This document shows, piece by piece, positions 61,527 to 64,000 of a stretch of 64,000 nucleotides of DNA. The notes beneath the pieces are model-generated. The model saw nothing but the letters and a program-made list of their open reading frames with translations. It was not told the DNA's origin and searched no databases. Each line of letters opens with the position of its first letter. The stretch's first letter is position 1. The translations under genes were made by a program, and so were the position numbers. This DNA comes from Rhizobium sp. CSW-27 (lineage in GTDB: Bacteria; Pseudomonadota; Alphaproteobacteria; Rhizobiales; Rhizobiaceae): contig NZ_JAHHZO010000002.1 in NCBI RefSeq assembly GCF_018760785.1, forward strand, positions 124,001 through 188,000. The letters run 5' to 3'.

Positions 61527-62356
61527 AGGGCCCACTCCGGCTTGCGCTCCAGAACCGGCAGCGGATGGCGATGTGAGCCGATCGTCGGCAGGCAATTCAA
61601 AAGTCCTTGCGTATAGGGATGTTGGGCCGCAGCGAGATTGGCAGAGGGCAGTTCCTCCACCACCCGGCCGGCATACATCACGAGAACACGGTCGCAGAAG
61701 GAGGAGACGAGGCGCAAATCATGGCTGATGAAGATCAGACCCATGCCACGTTCGGCCACCAGCCGGTCGAGGATCGCCAGCACTTCCAGTTGCACCGTCA
61801 CGTCGAGCGCCGAGGTCGGTTCGTCGGCGATCAGGAGTTCCGGCCCGCAGACCAGCATCATGGCGATCATGATGCGCTGGCCCATGCCGCCCGAGACCTC
61901 GTGCGGATAAAGATCGAAGACACGCTCCGGATCGTGGATCTGCACCGCCTCCAGCATGGCCAGCGCCCGCTGCCGCCCTTCGCCCCAGGACACGCTTTCA
62001 TGCGTCTTCAAGGTTTCGATGATCTGCCGGCCGATCGGCATCACCGGGTTCAGCGAGTATTTCGGATCCTGCAGGATCATCGCCACCCGCTTGCCGCGCA
62101 GGCTTCGGCGTTTGGCGGCAGAGGCCGACAAAAGGTCGATACCGTCAAAATTCAGCGTCTTTGCGGTGATCTTCGCATGGCCGGGCGTGAGCCCCATGAT
62201 GGCGCGACCCGTCTGCGACTTGCCGGAACCGGATTCTCCGACAATGCCGAGCCTTTCCTTGCCGAGCGTAAACGACACACCGCGCACCGCCTCCACCGTG
62301 CCGGTGCGGGTGGGAAAGGAAACGCGCAGGTCATCGACCGTCAGAAGCGGGGTCAT
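61523..62356 (-). CDS. Peptide-type ABC transporter ATP-binding protein (DppD-like)
   Basis: 277 residues. Walker A GESGSGKS, MILQDPKYSLNPVMPIGRQI, signature VSGGMGQRIMIAMMLV (slightly non-standard M for Q), Walker B LLIADEPTSALD and SHDLRLVSSFCD. It ends VLERKPEWAL; the C-terminal part is short, as in its partner. It overlaps both neighbours by four bases (ATGA on each side). It forms the heterodimeric ATPase with the DppF-like protein. Confidence 0.9.
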
Positions 62357-63282
62357 TGTCCGGCCTCCTTCGGATCGAGCGCATCACGCAGACCATCACC
62401 CAGCAGGTTGAAACCGAGGCTGACGATGAGGATCGCAAAACCCGGCATGGCGGCAACCCACCACTGGTCGAGGATGAAGCGGCGCCCGGAGGCGATCATC
62501 GCGCCCCATTCGGGAAGCGGCGGCTGGGCGCCAAGACCGAGGAAACCGAGGCCCGCAGCCGTCAGGATGATGCCGGCCATATCGAGCGTGACGCGCACGA
62601 TGAGCGAGGAGGTACAGAGCGGCATGACATGGCGCAGCACGATGCGGAAGGGCGAGGCCCCCATCAGCTTCACCGCCGCGATGAATTCCGAATTGCGGAA
62701 TGTCAGCGTCTCGGCCCGCGCGATGCGCGCATAAGGCGGCCAGGAGGTAACGGCAATGGCAAGGATCGCGTTTTCGATGCCGGGACCGAGTGCGGCTACC
62801 AGCGCCAGCGCCAGAACGAGCTTTGGAAAGGCCAGGAAAATATCCGTGATGCGCATCAGCACCGCATCCACCCAGCCGCCGGCATAGCCGGACACCGTGC
62901 CGACGATGAGGCCGATTGGCGCTGCAATGATCGCCACCAGCACGACAACCATCAGCGTCAGCCGCGAGCCGTGGATCAGGCGCGAGAGGATGTCGCGGCC
63001 CTGATCGTCGGTGCCGAGCCAGTAACCGGGTGTGCCGGGGGTCAGGAGCTGGGCATTGCGCAGATCCCCCTGCACCGCGCTGTGCGGGGCGAGAAGATCG
63101 GCAAAGGCTGCCACGAACAGCAGCGCCAGCAGGATGAAAAGGCCGAGGAGAGCCAGCCGGTTTTCGGAAAAGCGGCGCCAGACGACATAGGCGCGGCCAA
63201 GCTTGGCCTGCCGGCGCGAGGCCGGCCGGTCGGAGAGCAGCCAGGCGCGGCTATAGGGTTTTGGATCGGAAAGCATGCTCAT
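62353..63282 (-). CDS. Peptide-type ABC transporter permease (DppC-like), second system
   Basis: 309 residues. The cytoplasmic N-terminus is about 45 residues; the first helix is LALLGLFILLALLFVAAFAD. The DppC signature GTDDQGRDILSRLIHGSRLT and the EAA loop FIAAVKLMGASPFRIVLRHV are present. It overlaps the DppD-like gene by four bases. The start MSMLSDPK has an alternative ATG two codons later. Second of two DppC homologues in the cluster; sequence clearly divergent from the one at 56138. Confidence 0.88.
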   Translation of the reverse strand: MSMLSDPKPYSRAWLLSDRPASRRQAKLGRAYVVWRRFSENRLALLGLFILLALLFVAAFADLLAPHSAVQGDLRNAQLLTPGTPGYWLGTDDQGRDILSRLIHGSRLTLMVVVLVAIIAAPIGLIVGTVSGYAGGWVDAVLMRITDIFLAFPKLVLALALVAALGPGIENAILAIAVTSWPPYARIARAETLTFRNSEFIAAVKLMGASPFRIVLRHVMPLCTSSLIVRVTLDMAGIILTAAGLGFLGLGAQPPLPEWGAMIASGRRFILDQWWVAAMPGFAILIVSLGFNLLGDGLRDALDPKEAGQ

Positions 63283-64000
63283 CGGCTGCGTGTCCTTGGA
63301 TCAAGCGTGCGGTAGAGCACATCTGAAAGCAAATTGATGCCGACGAAGACGGCGCCGATGACGATGGTGCCGCCAAGGACAGCGTTCATGTCGGCATTCT
63401 GCAGCGAATTGGTGATGTAAAGGCCAAGTCCCGGCCAGGAGAAGATGGTTTCTGTCAGCACCGAACCTTCCAGCAGGCCGGCATAGGAGAGCGCGATTAC
63501 GGTCACCAGCGGCACTGCGGCATTGCGCAGCGCGTGGAACCAGATGATGCGGCTTTCCGACAGGCCCTTGGCACGCGCCGCCACGATATATTCCTGGCTG
63601 AGTTCGTTCAGCATGAAAGAACGCGTCATGCGGCTGATATAGGCAAGCGAGAAATAGCCGAGCAGACAGGCCGGCAGCACGATGTGGCGGAACAGATCCC
63701 AGAACACATCCCATTGGCCAAGTATCAGCGCCTCCACCAGGAAGAAGCCGGTCTGCGGCGTAAAGGTGAATTCGTAGACGATATCCATGCGGCCGGGATA
63801 GGCGACCCAGTTGAGCTTGGCGTAAAACACCACCAGCGCCAAAAGGCCCAGCCAGAAGATCGGCACGGAATAGCCGATGAGACCGATGACGCGCACGATC
63901 TGGTCGGCGATGCTGTTGCGTTTCACCGCCGCCAGAACCCCCAGAGGCACACCGAACAGGGCGCCGATCACGGTGCCGAGCGTTGCAAGCTCGATGGTGG
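63279..64000 (-). CDS. Peptide-type ABC transporter permease (DppB-like), second system, 5' end missing
   Basis: C-terminal 240 residues; the N-terminus lies beyond the right edge. The visible part begins TIELATLGTVIGALFGVPLG, then has YSVPIFWLGLLALVVFYAKL and the EAA loop EYIVAARAKGLSESRIIWFH, both DppB signatures. An internal GTG at 63971 could look like a start, but the family has about 90 more residues upstream. It overlaps the DppC-like gene by four bases. Confidence 0.87.
   Translation of the reverse strand, partial: TIELATLGTVIGALFGVPLGVLAAVKRNSIADQIVRVIGLIGYSVPIFWLGLLALVVFYAKLNWVAYPGRMDIVYEFTFTPQTGFFLVEALILGQWDVFWDLFRHIVLPACLLGYFSLAYISRMTRSFMLNELSQEYIVAARAKGLSESRIIWFHALRNAAVPLVTVIALSYAGLLEGSVLTETIFSWPGLGLYITNSLQNADMNAVLGGTIVIGAVFVGINLLSDVLYRTLDPRTRSR

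Overview
The window is GC-rich bacterial chromosome, almost certainly from an alphaproteobacterium of the Rhizobiales, most likely Rhizobiaceae. The reasons are the gene families (DctB/DctD-like regulators, a tripartite tricarboxylate transporter, a fused COX1-COX3 oxidase, an EcfG-type sigma factor, HWE kinases, many small rhizobial stress proteins) and the promoter type. I see no rRNA, tRNA, CRISPR array, insertion sequence or phage gene. Genus and species cannot be fixed from the sequence alone.

Layout. 1-975: start of a cytochrome bd oxidase subunit I gene. 1.4-7.2 kb: small stress-type genes plus a rearranged ybhP/ybhN/clsB membrane-lipid module. 7.3-8.9 kb: a lone Wzz/GumC polysaccharide chain-length protein. 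9.0-15.6 kb: a DctB/DctD-like two-component pair followed by a TctCBA carboxylate transporter. 15.6-21.3 kb: a LacI regulator divergent from a sugar ABC importer. 21.4-25.6 kb: an HWE histidine kinase, topoisomerase IB, a DJ-1/PfpI protein and small genes. 25.8-31.5 kb: a caa3-type cytochrome c oxidase operon. 31.5-45.5 kb: glycogen genes glgX and glgA, many small stress genes, a NepR-like protein, an EcfG-type sigma factor, quinoprotein glucose dehydrogenase and a hybrid kinase. 45.7-50.7 kb: a TetR/RND efflux operon. 50.9-54.7 kb: sulfate importer sbp-cysTWA. 54.7-64.0 kb: peptide-type ABC transport genes with an amidase and a LysR regulator.

The unifying signal is a promoter motif, GGAAC-N16/17-(C/G/A/T)GTT, found about 22 times in intergenic DNA and mostly pointing at the next gene. 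It matches the published consensus of the alphaproteobacterial general stress response sigma factor EcfG (RpoE2-type). It precedes the sigma gene itself, the NepR neighbourhood, both DUF892 genes, the clsB/ybhN module, topoisomerase IB, the caa3 oxidase operon, glgA, gcd, a hybrid kinase and several unknown small proteins, including an unannotated 25-residue membrane peptide. I read 1.3-45.6 kb as a general stress response island interrupted by ordinary transport operons (7-21 kb). The anti-anti-sigma PhyR is not in the window. After 45.7 kb the motif disappears and the genes are conventional efflux and uptake operons.

Start codons were chosen from Shine-Dalgarno spacing and family N-termini. 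Function assignments rest on motifs and context read by eye, without any database search.
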